From contig JAVLRN010000009.1 of the NCBI GenBank assembly GCA_032821775.1, forward strand, positions 1,426,001 to 1,490,000: a stretch of 64,000 bases of DNA. The letters are read 5' to 3'. Position 1 is the first letter of the stretch; each line of letters starts with the position of its first letter. The position numbers and the translations under genes are program-made. Below, piece after piece: positions 11,558 through 21,907 of this stretch. The notes below the pieces were generated by a model that was not told the DNA's origin, searched no databases, and saw only the letters and a program-made list of their open reading frames with translations. The DNA comes from Sanguinoderma infundibulare. Taxonomy: Eukaryota > Basidiomycota > Agaricomycetes > Polyporales > Polyporaceae.

Positions 11558-13220
11558 ATGACCGCCGCCACCCTCGCTCGTGCTCCCCACCTTCTGTCTC
11601 AGCTAACACGTGTTGTTGGTCGCCATTCCGCTCAGGCTGAGCTGAGATGGATGCAACAAACTTTAAACAATCCGCCTCCAGGGATACCACCTCCCGCCAA
11701 CAGTCTTGAAGAGATGGTTGCAAGACGCGTCTCCGGCGAACCGCTGCAATACATACTTGGTCAGTCTCATCCATCGCTCTTTCAGGCCAAAAGCAGTACC
11801 TCGTACCCCAGACATGACCGCAAAAAGCGCAGCTGACTACTCACAACTCGTCCTCCGATGCCACCATCTTTCGTATTTCCACGCTTGAAGCTATGTCCAC
11901 CATTGGCCTGACTCTTCGTACCTCCGCAGTAACGCCCATTTAGAGCCTATCATTTCTCCGTGTCCGTCGTTAGCGGCTCAGGATCTCATAGGCCTCGTCC
12001 TTGCTTACAGGCCGAACCCTCGACAGTTGCCAAAACGCTTCGCAGTCAATCCTCGTCCCCAGCACAGCCACTGTCTCATACACCACTACTGGATTCATAC
12101 TTTGGCCATTCGACGCTCGTCACACTATTCTACTATCCTCGCTTCTCACTTGTGCTTGTGTGCGCCTGGTGCAGATGAACAATCTTGCCGGACGGGCAAA
12201 TTCATTTCGGCAAGCACAGCTATCGCTTCTTGATGCTCTCTGGTCCCCGGCTTCACGAGCTACTTGTCGGCGCAAGTGCACCTTGCTCTTATATTCTCTT
12301 TCAAACACCGTCATCCTTTCTGCCCACTGTGAGCGGCGATTGCACTTAATTGAGCGGGAGGGATGATGTTTTTAATGGCTGCCTGGATAATCCTCGTCTC
12401 GATGTACCCTTGCGATGTTTGCTCTAACACTCTTTACCCCCTAGGCTCACAACCCTTCGGCCCGCTCGACCTCGCCGTCCGCCCTCCAGTCCTCATCCCC
12501 CGGCCCGAAACCGAAGACTGGACAATCCGCCTCGCAGAACTGCTCTCTCCCTCTCCCACCCGGCCTCTCAACGTTCTCGATCTCTGCACCGGCACCGGCT
12601 GCATCCCCCTCCTTCTCTGCCACCTCTGGCCGCCCGGCTCCACGCACGCGACCGGGGTCGACATTTCCACAGCCGCTGTCCAGCTCGCCACGGACAACGC
12701 AGCGTTGTGTGGGATCCCCGTCCCCGTCTCCCCGCCCCACGCCGGCAACACCCACCATCAGAACCAGAACCAGAACACGTTCACCACCGTTCTAGCCGAC
12801 CTCACCCTCCCCACATTCCTTCAAGATGCCCGCCTGGAACCGCCGTACGACCTCGTCACCTCCAACCCGCCGTACATACCCCGAGCCGAGTACGAACAGC
12901 TCCCGGCGTCCGTCAAGGACTTCGAGGATGTCCGCGCGCTCCTTGGCGAGACGCCCCCTCCCTCCGAAGGGGCTTCTGGCGATGGCATGCCGGACGCAGA
13001 CCGCGCGAAGGGCCTAGGGTTCTACCACCGGATCGCGGCACTCGTCTCAAGGCACGGCCTGCTCCGCCGGGCTGGGGGCACGCTGGCGCTCGAGGTCGGC
13101 GACGGGCAGGTGGGGGACGTCGTGCGGATCGTCGAGGGCAGCTTCAAGGCTCGGCTGGAGGGGATTGACGTTTGGAAGGACCCGTGGGGCAAGGAACGCG
13201 TGGTCGTCGCGCGCACGTAG
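11558..13220 (+). CDS. MTQ1: HemK-type peptide-chain release factor N5-glutamine methyltransferase
   Basis: S-adenosylmethionine-dependent enzyme that methylates the GGQ glutamine of (probably mitochondrial) release factors. Exon 1 (11558-11759) carries the helical N-terminal domain (LLSQLTRVVGRHSAQAELRW, EEMVARRVSGEPLQYIL). Exon 2 (12445-13220) has the PRPETEDW segment, the SAM-binding motif LDLCTGTGCIPLLL, VDIST and the catalytic SNPPYIP. The C-terminus is GTLALEVGDGQ to WGKERVVVART. The join after QYIL gives GSQPFGPLDL, as expected in the family. The separating intron is 685 nt, far longer than others here. Mitochondrial location is inferred from the gene type, not from a clear presequence. 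Confidence 0.9.
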
Positions 13221-13347
13221 ACGTTCTTTCGGACGGGCGGACGGTCAAACAAGAAGGACGTAGAAAGGGGGAGAGATCTACACATGCATGCACCGCTAGC
13301 GAGCGAGGACGTCAATTCGCCGCCATTCCGAACCCTTGTTCTCTATC

Positions 13348-15005
13348 CTACGACACCTTCTCGTCGCCATCTCCGCCCCCTTCGCTTCTCCCTGTCACGA
13401 CTACTGCGTGTTCCACCGCTCGGTCTCCTTGCGCGACCCTGGTCTCCGTGCCCGCCTCCGCCCCCACACTGACATTCGACGTCCACCGCAACCGCCGCCG
13501 GAGGAAGAGCGCGACCCATGTGAGCGAGAGCAGGACGGGGACCTCGACGAGCGGCCCAATCGTCGCCGCGAGTGCCTGGTCCGAGCCGACGCCGTACACC
13601 GCGATCGTCACCGCTATCGCGAGCTCCTGCGAGCGACATGTAATCTGTCAGGCACTTGCCGAACATGAGACAACAGAAGAGACGTACGAAGTTGTTGCTG
13701 GCCGCTGTGAAGCTCTGCACGACGGCCATCTCGTACGACCACGCCGTCCCCGTGTTCTTGTTCTTGTTCTGGTCCCGGTGCCTTGACTCGGCCTCGCTCT
13801 CGCTCCCTTGCGCCGTCCCGGTGTCACGGCCCTTCTCACCATCCGTCGCGTCGGCGCTATCATTCTCATGTTCAGTTCCGGCGCGTCTGGCAGCGCGCCG
13901 CGCGCAGCCCCACACGAGCGCGAACGCGGCGGTCCACATGATGGTGAAGTAGAGGACGAGCGGGACGAATACGCGGAAGACGGGCCCGAGGTCGTGCACG
14001 ATGTGGTGGCCCTGGTACGCGAACATGACGACGATGGTGTAGAGGAGGCCGAGGAGCGCGAGCGGGCCAAAGTACGGCAGGAACGTCGCCTCGAAGAAGC
14101 GGCGCGAGGTGAGGCGGAGCATCGCGAAGCGGGTTATGACTCCGGCCGCGAGCGGGATGCCGAGATACTGGCGGACCGACGGTCAGTTGGGGTGCGATTC
14201 GTCTGGTATGGATGAATGAAGGACGGCGACGCACGATGAGCACGGATATGGCGACGTCGCTGTACGAGACGTGGACCGTCGCCTGGACGCCGCCGAGGAC
14301 GTTGACGAAGAGGAGCGCGAAGGGGGCGTAGAGCACGATCTGGAGGAGGCTGTTGAGGACGACGAGCACGGCGCAGTACTCGCCGTCGCCGCGCGCGAGC
14401 GCGTTCCAGACCATGACCATCGCGATGCAGCGCGCGAGGCCGACCATGATCACGCCCGTGCGGTACGTCGGCAGGTCCGGGAGCGTGGCCCACGCGAGGG
14501 CGAGCATGAGGAAGGGCGCGACGACCCAGTTGAGGGCGAGGGAGAGCAGGACGTGGGTGAGGGTGTGCCGGGTGGGGAGGAGCGTGGGGAGCGCCTCGTA
14601 GCGGACCTTTGTGAGGATGGGCCACATCATGACGATGAGGCCTATGGCGATGGCTGCACGCGGCCGGTCGTTAGCTGTGTGGTTGTGGAACAGAATGCCA
14701 TGAGATGCTCACGGGCTGAGACGGAGTGGAAGCGTGCGGTGTCGAACGCGGCTTGGACGCCGGGGACGTAGTTCCCGATGAGCACGCCGGCGATCATGCA
14801 TAAGAGTATGGCTGGGGTCAGTAGGCGGTCTAGGATGCTGAGTTTCTTCATGAGAGCTGTGTAATCGCGTATTTAATGTTCGCGTTGTAAGAAGGAGGGG
14901 TAGTTTTGAGTTACCTGCGGGGGCGTTGAACGGCTCGTCGTTGCCGTGGTCGTTGGCTTCTACGTCCCTTGGCCCATCGTGTTCTTGTTCTGACGTCGTA
15001 GACAT
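13348..15005 (-). CDS. ACR3: Arsenite efflux transporter ACR3
   Basis: Plasma-membrane arsenite exporter of the bile/arsenite/riboflavin transporter superfamily. The N-terminus (MSTTSEQEHDGPRDVEAND) is polar. Membrane segments follow, starting at LSILDRLLTPAILLCMIAGV and IGLIVMMWPILTKVRYE. The signature GLARCIAMVMVWNALARGD contains the conserved transport cysteine. Later segments include SLLQIVLYAPFALLFVNVL and FFEATFLPYFGPLALLGLLY. A charged loop of about 50 residues (EHENDSADATDGEKGRDTG region) separates two late helices. Five or so exons are inferred; the last begins near ELAIAVTIAVYGVGSDQAL. The protein likely confers arsenic resistance. Confidence 0.92.
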
Positions 15006-15621
15006 TTTCGTAGCGTCGCTAGTATTCTTCACCTATTTTCCTTCTCAGTTCTTGAGGTGCTGGTGAAGGTTGAGAGCAAGGCGTAGCGGCTCGAACTCGC
15101 CTGTCTAATGCATTCTCCTCAAGCGCCGATTTTGAATATGGCCATCAAATTCGAGTATGGGCCAGCGCCTTCCTTTTCCGGCGTACGACGTCACAGGCCC
15201 TGTAGACGCCCGTTGTTGTTGGTGTCCCTGCCAGCGAGTTGCTTCCCAGTCCCGTTCCTCAACAATACGAAATCACTTCACCTCGCTTTTCTCGTCCCTG
15301 ACGCTCTTGACCTGGTCAGATGTGCTCCTCCACTGTCTGCGCCCAGGCGAACGGCTCCTTTCCGGAGAGGCAGCCCCGATGGAGACTGATGTGGTCATCT
15401 CCCTGACCGAGGCAAGTCCCTGACCGCGGCAAGGTTTGCGATCCAATGTCTATGCCTCGATCGGAAAGTGTGCCTGCGCTCTGCCTCCACTCCATGCTTA
15501 CTACTTCACCACCCGGAGTGACGTCCTCGCAGTGCCCACAGCTATATGGCACGCCCGTCTGGAGTCGAGCTCTCTTCGTCTTTGCCTTCTCCCTGACATC
15601 GCTCATCCTATTGGTGCGCAC
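15006..15621. promoter_or_regulatory. Divergent promoter region of ACR3 and the SDR gene
   Basis: About 616 nt between head-to-head starts. No coding sequence is recognised. Confidence 0.35.
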
Positions 15622-16904
15622 ATGTCGACCGCGCTCAGCTTGATGTACGCGCTCCGGAATCCCAAGATCTTGTCGTCAACCCCCGACAGGATACCGTGGC
15701 ACGCGTCCGACATACCTAACCTCTCGGGAAAAGTGAGCGCATATCCTTTACTCCAAACGAGCTTTGTCGTGAGATTCGGGTTGACCTCTAGGTTGCATTG
15801 ATCACTGGAGGGACGCATGGAAAGGGGTTCGAGATTGCGAAGACATTGGCAAACGCAAAGGCACGGGTGCTCATCCTTGCCCGCGACGAAGACAGGCCGG
15901 ATGTCGCACTCCTGCAGATCAAGCAGCACTGCAGAATACACGAGAAGTTCGACCCAGACGTCAAGATCGTCCAGTGCGATCTCGCCAGTCTGGCCGATGT
16001 CCGACGTGTCGGGGATGAGCTCTGCGAGCAGGAAACCAGGCTAGATATTGTGCGCATCCTCTGGTCATGACGTTCCTTCCACCACTGATGCCGTCCACCC
16101 ACATAGGTCGTTTGCGATGCTGGTGTCGGCTTGCAAGCCTTTGGCGTCTCCGCAGACGGTATAGACCGTCACTTCGCCGTCACCCACCTCGCCCACTTTC
16201 TCCTCATCAACCGCCTCCTCCCTCTTCTGCGACGGGCCGACTCGGCGCCTCCGCGCTCACAATCCGATTCCCCTTCTCCACCGCGAACGCCCCCTTGCCA
16301 CCGCGCCCGTGCTCGTGCGCCGCGTGTCCCAAGGATCATCTGTCTTACTTCGTCCCTCCACTGCGTGTCGTCTCGAGACGTCCGATTCATCTCCAACGCC
16401 GAGCTCTCGTCCGAGTCCGGCTCCGCCCAATCCCCTATCGCGCTCTACGCCCGCGCCAAGCTTGCCTCTATCCTCTTAGTCAAAGCGCTCGCTCGGCACC
16501 TCGACCGGCACCACCACCACCACCACCACCACCACCAACACCCGAACAGGCGGATCCTGGTCCTCTCCGTTGACCCGGGCGCGATACACCCCGGCCAGGC
16601 GGACGAGCTCTTCAAGGCGTTCGGTCACGTCTGGGGCAGCATGCTCTGGGCGATGACGTCACCGTTTGAGCGGTCGCTCGGCGAGGCGTGCTTGACGGCG
16701 CTCTGGGCGGCGACCGCACCGGACGTCGAGGAGGACGGGGAGTGGGACCGGTGGCAGGGCGCGTACGTCCCGGCGGTGGGCGTCGCGGGAGGGGAGAGCG
16801 GGATGGCGCAGGACGAGGAGCGCGAGACGCAGCTGTGGAGGATGAGCGGAGCTCTAGTGAGCCGGCGGTTGGGCGCGGACGCGTTGCGGCCATGGTCGGG
16901 ATGA
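15622..16904 (+). CDS. Short-chain dehydrogenase/reductase (retinol-dehydrogenase-like)
   Basis: NAD(P)-dependent oxidoreductase with a Rossmann fold. Exon 1 encodes the start to IPNLSGK. Exon 2 begins VALITGGTHGKGFEIAKTLA, the TGxxxGxG cofactor motif. Exon 3 begins after LDI with VVCDAGVGLQAFG, so the usual NNAG motif is VCDAG. The catalytic serine lies in CLTSSLHCVS and the Tyr/Lys pair in YARAKLA. A run of nine His, encoded by a CAC repeat (about 16512-16535), follows ALARHLDRH and should be a loop. A Pro/Arg-rich insertion (16240-16330) lies before the catalytic serine. Substrate unknown. The altered NNAG motif leaves some doubt about activity. Confidence 0.8.
16512..16537 (+). repeat. 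CAC trinucleotide microsatellite coding for a His tract
   Basis: About nine CAC/CAT-type triplets in a row within the SDR reading frame. Seen directly. Confidence 0.8.
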
Positions 16905-18219
16905 TTTTCGAGTTGCGGCTGCTCGAGCGGGGTTGTGTTGCATGCTTGTTTTTTTCGGTTTTGTGGTTTTTGACTTTGTTTGGATATGCGAAGCTGACTT
17001 GGTTGTCGCTCGAGTTATGCTATCTCTCATTCCTGCTAGGCACCCATCCGAAGCAGGATACGCGGTCAGTCCAGACGTGTCAATGCAAGTCCTATCGTAC
17101 CGGCCGACAGGTGACAGCCGATCCAAGCGAAGAAATGGGTCCTGACGGAAGCCAGTGCACCTGGTGTCCCGGATTGTCGGCAGTGCATCGCCAAATAGCC
17201 TCGCAAACGGGCCACGAGGCGCTGCTGGCCAGTGCTCACTCATTGAGATCTACAGCAACGTGGACAGCCTTGCGTTCGTGACACCAGCTTCATGACAACT
17301 GTAGCATGCGCACAACATTCCGGCAAGCGAATATTAATCCTGAGGCATAAGGTACTTTCATTTGCATTCGCTTGCCTTGTCTTCTGCAGGGACGAAGACA
17401 TTAGGAAGGGCCGAGGAAGAGTGAGTAGAAGGGAAGCTCGAGGCCAGTGTGGCACGGTGAGAGCGGCGGGCGGTGCGAGCGTCTGTGAATTCGCCGGTCG
17501 GTGACTTACCGTAAGAGCGGTGAGTGCCGTCACTGATCGAGGGGCTGCTCGTTACTTGACAGCTAACAGAGGATTTGTAGACGTTTTCTTCCTCGAGTAA
17601 ACTCGGTGTTCTACCGGTTATCTAAGCCCTTTCCAGCAGCCAAAGGTCCCGACACCGCTTCCGGGTTTGGCCTCGAGCTCGAATCCTTGACCGCCGACTC
17701 AGACTAGGGTTCGAGAACGAAGTTCCCGTCCGCAGAATGGTGGCTTCTGTACTATCTCCATGCGTCCCCATTCGCGCTTCCGCAACGCGGTTCTTTCGAC
17801 GTTGCCGTACAAATGTCAGGGCGAGAAGTCCACATTAAGGGAGAAGTCACATTAGGTTTGTTCGGTATGTCAATCATTATCCCCGGCAATCCTTTTGAGA
17901 AGGTCACGACGTTGTCCTGGCCAATGGTCGCTTGCCGAGACAGGGGCAGTCACTTATGGACTTGGGTGCGTGGCTTTTATTCCCTGCATGTCGCTGGATA
18001 ACGTGTCATCATGCCGCCCGCAGGAGCTTCGCGCATCGCCGTGTGTTCCTCTCTTACGTTCTGTTCGGATTTCGTGGGGCACCGTCTGCAACGTTGCTGA
18101 CAGGATTCTTCCCATGTCCGTGTCAAAGTTTTCTACAAACCCGCGAGCCGAAGCGTTGGCTTGTCGACCCCTCGCCCCCTGCAATGCCCCGCTCTACGCA
18201 TCTATCCAGACCCGCCTCG
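16905..18219. other. Intergenic, no gene recognised
   Basis: About 1.3 kb between the SDR stop and the F-box pseudogene. Open frames are short and unlike known families. No tRNA was found on inspection. Confidence 0.4.
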
Positions 18220-19735
18220 ATGGCTGCATTCAAGAGGCACTTTCCTACCGAAGTTGAAGAAAACATCATCGACCATCTCGCCGACGATCCCCAAACTCTT
18301 CGCAGCTGCACGCTGACTTGCCGGAGATGGTTTCCCCGTAGCCGGTTTCGCCTCCTTCAAGCTGTTTGTATCAAGGATCGAGAGCAGCTTGATTCTCTAT
18401 GCCACTTCCTCGATCGCAACCCAACCTGCCGCACATGGATCCATTCTGTCTCCATCCCTTTACTCTCCACCCGACTGCCTAACCTGCGCCGATGGGAGAT
18501 GCGGGATGGCGCGCACTACATTCCGTCGGAAGAACGAAGTGTCTCCTTTCACAAGGCGACTCTTACGCTTCTCCGATACTCCTCGTCCAGCGTCGAAGAG
18601 CTGCACATCGGCGCCATCCGCTTTACGTCCGCGGCCGAAGTCCTGCGTCTGATTGCGTGTTTCTCGAGTCTTCGCAGCTTGGTCTGGGATAATATTGGTT
18701 TCAATCTAGACCGCCATGTCCTCGGCGAGGCGGACAGGCTTTTTGGCCACAATCGCTTACCCGGTTTAGCCTCCCTGGACGTAGGTCGCTGTTTGTGGGT
18801 CATGTGGCAACGCGATTTTTAACCTCCACGACTTTTAGCTCAGTACTGGAGCCGAGAACGTCTCGCTGATGGATCTCATCCTGGACGCAGTGCGTCACAC
18901 TCTCCAGGATTTAACTCTTCGTCAGCCGAGGGATGCGGACTGGGCATCAGGTGAGTCGTGCACATGGAGACCTTGACCAGCCGGATCGTACTCATTCCTC
19001 CGCCCTCCTCAGCATTTCCTCCTACACCCTCGAGACCAGCTCTGGTTCAACTGCGCTCCCTCACGTTACACATGAAGCACAGCATGGACGTCGATCGCAA
19101 CCCTTTCGACTGACTATCGTCATTGTCCGAAGCTTTCCGGACGCTGCAAGACTTCAACTGCACCTCCACCTTGACCGCCTTTGCGCTGCACGTTCACTTC
19201 TGTGACGGCATGCCCGTGCCCCGGGCCCGGCCGTCCCGCAAACGGTCTCAGCTTGGCACCGGCGCCTCGCGCTCCCTGCGGTTTCTCCTGGATCCCGAGC
19301 GATGTCAACGCCTCAAGCGGGTCTTCCATGAGCACATTCGATTGACGCGGTTCACCGTCTCCCTCCACTTTCCGCAGGATGAGCCCGTCGACTTTCCAAA
19401 GGCCAAAAAGAAGCCGGCACAAAGGCTATCCAACCAGAAACCCCAGCGCAGTTTGAAGTCACCACCCAATCCGAGGGAAGCAGTGCAGAGGCACCTCAGA
19501 GAGCAAGGGTTTTTCGCCCTGCACTGGATGGGCTTGCTCGGAGTGGATTCGTCCTCAGGTGAGTCGGCGTTGGCTTGGCTTTGTTGAAGCGTGGCGGGAA
19601 TTTGTAGCACTAATGTCATTCATTCATTGACTTTGTCGTGCAGGGTTTAGTGCGGAACCCCCCGCAGAACCCAACAAGGAGATGTCGTGTTGGAATTTGG
19701 AAGTCAAACGGGACACCGTCGAACCAAGGCCGTGA
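18220..19735 (+). pseudogene. F-box/LRR-like gene with in-frame stop
   Basis: Starts MAAFKRHFPTEVEENIIDHL with an F-box-like helix and LTCRRWFPRS, then LRR-like segments (SSVEELHIGAIRF, LRSLVWDNIGF). An alternative in-frame ATG lies at 18184. Introns after ASLD and ADWAS are clean GT-AG. In exon 3 the frame meets TGA at 19111-19113, in NPFD-stop-LSSLSEAF, and then continues open for over 140 codons. These encode coherent sequence (FRTLQDFNCTSTL, RLTRFTVSLHFPQDEP) and run through another good intron to 19735. A single TGG-to-TGA change explains it. It could instead be an assembly error or a truncated but expressed protein. Confidence 0.6.
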
Positions 19736-20571
19736 AGGACCACTGAGGCTACTTGCCCTGAGTAGGGCTACAGTCTGTGCCCGCCGCATTCAGCATAACG
19801 TTGACCAGCACTCAACAACATCAACTCGGAGAAGGTTTTGGGGTCGCAAGGGGCTCGCGGACTTCAAGAGACGGGATCGCGCTGATAGGCAGCAAACATC
19901 CCTTCCCAACGCGCGGCGCATTAGGTGCTCTGGTGGGCACACCATCGAAGAATTGCACCTCAGCCTGAGCTCCCTCGGCTGTATCTCCGCTGAATTTCGT
20001 CGCGTCTCGTTGGGTCCTTACTGCGGCCCTTCTATCGGGAAAATAGCGAATTAGACCTGGCTGTTTGCTTTCAATTGACTTTCTAGTGGTACATAGTCCG
20101 TGCTAGTCTCCAGAAGCTAACGGTTTGCCAGCCAGAGCCTGGGAGGGTGATTGGTGGGTGGTTACACTGCGGCAGTCGCCCTGTCTACGTTCTAGTCCGT
20201 TAAGACCTTAGACAAAGCCTTGCTTTATTGCACTCCATCCTACCGTCTTGTTCAAAGAGGAACTCGGAGGCACGATGTATTTAGAAATGAATGTCTTCGC
20301 GATGGTCAATCTCCCTTGTCTCGACTTGGCACAGCTCGACCAAAGTTCATCCTCCTGCGGACGAGTGCGGATGTGCAAAGCAAGCTTGAATTTTGAGGCT
20401 ACATGCAGTAAAGCACAGCAAACACATACACATTCCGCTGAGCGTACATAGAACCATCGTCCCGCCAAACTGCCTACGCGGCCTACCAACCAGCACTGCG
20501 CTCGTGCACTTTTCTCGTAAGCGAAATAAGGTACGACGTGTAAATGATGATGAGAGAGGGGAGTAAGCGGT
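19736..20571. other. Intergenic, possible F-box fragment
   Basis: Around 19940-20052 (+) a short frame reads TIEELHLSLSSLGCI, resembling the SSVEELHIGAIRF part of the preceding pseudogene. It may be a remnant of another F-box paralogue. Nothing else is recognised. The right part is the 3' flank of RACK1. Confidence 0.3.
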
Positions 20572-21907
20572 TTATGAGACCACAGTCCACACTCGGACGA
20601 GGTCGTCGGTGAAGCCGCCGAAGAGGGTCTGGCCGTCAGCGGACCAGGCGATGGACACGCACTCAGGCTCGCGCGAGTTGGAGCTCTGAGCGAAGTCGGG
20701 CTTGAGCTCGTCGACGATCGACCTAAAGCAAAGCCATCAGGATAAAATTGAACGACAAACATCGGGCAACGCACTTGCTCTCAAGGTCGAAGATCTTGAT
20801 GCAGGACGCGGTTGCCGCGCAGAGCCAGTAGCGGTTGGGTGAGAAGACGAGGGCGTTGACAACGTCACCGGCCTCGAGCGAGTAGAGGTGCTTGCCCTCG
20901 TTAAGGTCCCAGAGCATGGTGATACCGTCCTTGCCGCCAGATGCCGCAAGGGAGCCATCGGGCGAGACGGAGATGGTGTTGATGTAGCCGGTGTGGCCGT
21001 AGTGGTTCGTCTTGAGCTTAAACTTCGAAAGCTCCCAGACCTATCAATACAAGTTAGCATTCACGAACATATAGTCGTCATGCATAGGGATCGAGTACGG
21101 TCAGAGATCTTGGTGATTTAAAATTGTCTCACAGGGTATGATCCCTCTGAAGTAGCAAATATTGTTTCTAACATCATACCGAGGAAAGGAGAAGCAATAG
21201 GGATGACGAAAAAACGGATTTCCACACACCTTCACGACCTTGTCCCAACCGCAAGAGACAATAACGGGGTTCATAACGTTGGGGCTAAAGCGCACGCATG
21301 ATACCCTACCCGAAGCAAGTTCACAGCCCGTCCCTCCTGCGCGGCAAACAGCACTCACCACTCGGTGTGGCCGTCATCCTTGATGTCGTATTTGCACTCC
21401 CCAAGGGTGTTCCAGAGCTTGATTGTCCTGTCGCGCGAGCCGGAGACAATTTGACGGTTGTCGGCGGAGAAGCTGACGGAGAGGACGTCGGAGGTGTGGC
21501 CGACGAAGCGGCGAGTGGTGACGCCGGTGTTGAGGTCCCACAGGCGGAGGGTGTGGTCCCACGAGGAGGAGAGAGCGAACTGGCCGTCAGAGGAGATGAC
21601 GACGTCCGAGACGAAATGGTTGTGACCATGGAGGATGCGCTTCGGGTAACCGTATTGGTCCTCGTCGCGGGTGAGCTGCCAGACGATGATCGTCTTGTCT
21701 ACGCGAAGAAAAAATGGCGTTAGATCCCCCTACAAGGCAATATTTCCCGTCTCGCGTTGTTGGCTGGGATGCAAGGACGCAAAGCAAATGAGCGGACATA
21801 CCACGAGAGGCAGTAAGGATCATGTCAGGGTTTTCGGAGGAAGTGGCGATAGCGGTGACCCAGCCCTTGTGGCCACCCATCGAGCCGAGGTAACGGAGGG
21901 ATTCCAT
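20572..21907 (-). CDS. RACK1: RACK1 / Gbeta-like ribosome-associated WD40 protein
   Basis: Seven-bladed WD40 scaffold on the 40S subunit (Asc1/CpcB orthologue), linking translation and signalling. The start [20 protein letters not shown] is at 21907. Blades follow as [76 protein letters not shown] and [12 protein letters not shown]. The last reads [11 protein letters not shown]. There are five introns. Intron 1 (about 103 nt) follows TASR, intron 2 (52 nt) follows TEW, intron 3 (21041-21229, 189 nt) follows VVK and carries a U24 snoRNA, and the next follows DLESK. The divergent upstream region holds a second U24-like sequence. Confidence 0.96.
21098..21181 (-). ncRNA. snR24: U24 (snR24) box C/D snoRNA in RACK1 intron 3
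   Basis: Read on the minus strand, box C (AUGAUGU, complement of 21171-21177) is followed by AUUUGCUACUUCAG. A C'-like UGAGAC comes next, then AUCACCAAGAUCU and box D CUGA (complement of 21101-21104). CGGU at the 5' end pairs with ACCG at the 3' end to form the terminal stem. Both guide elements are the hallmark of U24, which directs 2'-O-methylation of large-subunit rRNA. In yeast, snR24 also sits in an intron of ASC1, the RACK1 orthologue, so host and guest match. It is presumably released by debranching and trimming of the intron. Confidence 0.93.

Noticed and set aside
12362..12444. Box-C-like ATGATGT in the HemK intron as a snoRNA
   Set aside because: No box D (CTGA) or terminal stem occurs before the intron ends.
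17700..17740. tRNA-like T-arm (GGGTTCGAGAACGAAGTTCCC)
   Set aside because: No matching acceptor stem, D-arm or A box lies at the right distance on either strand.
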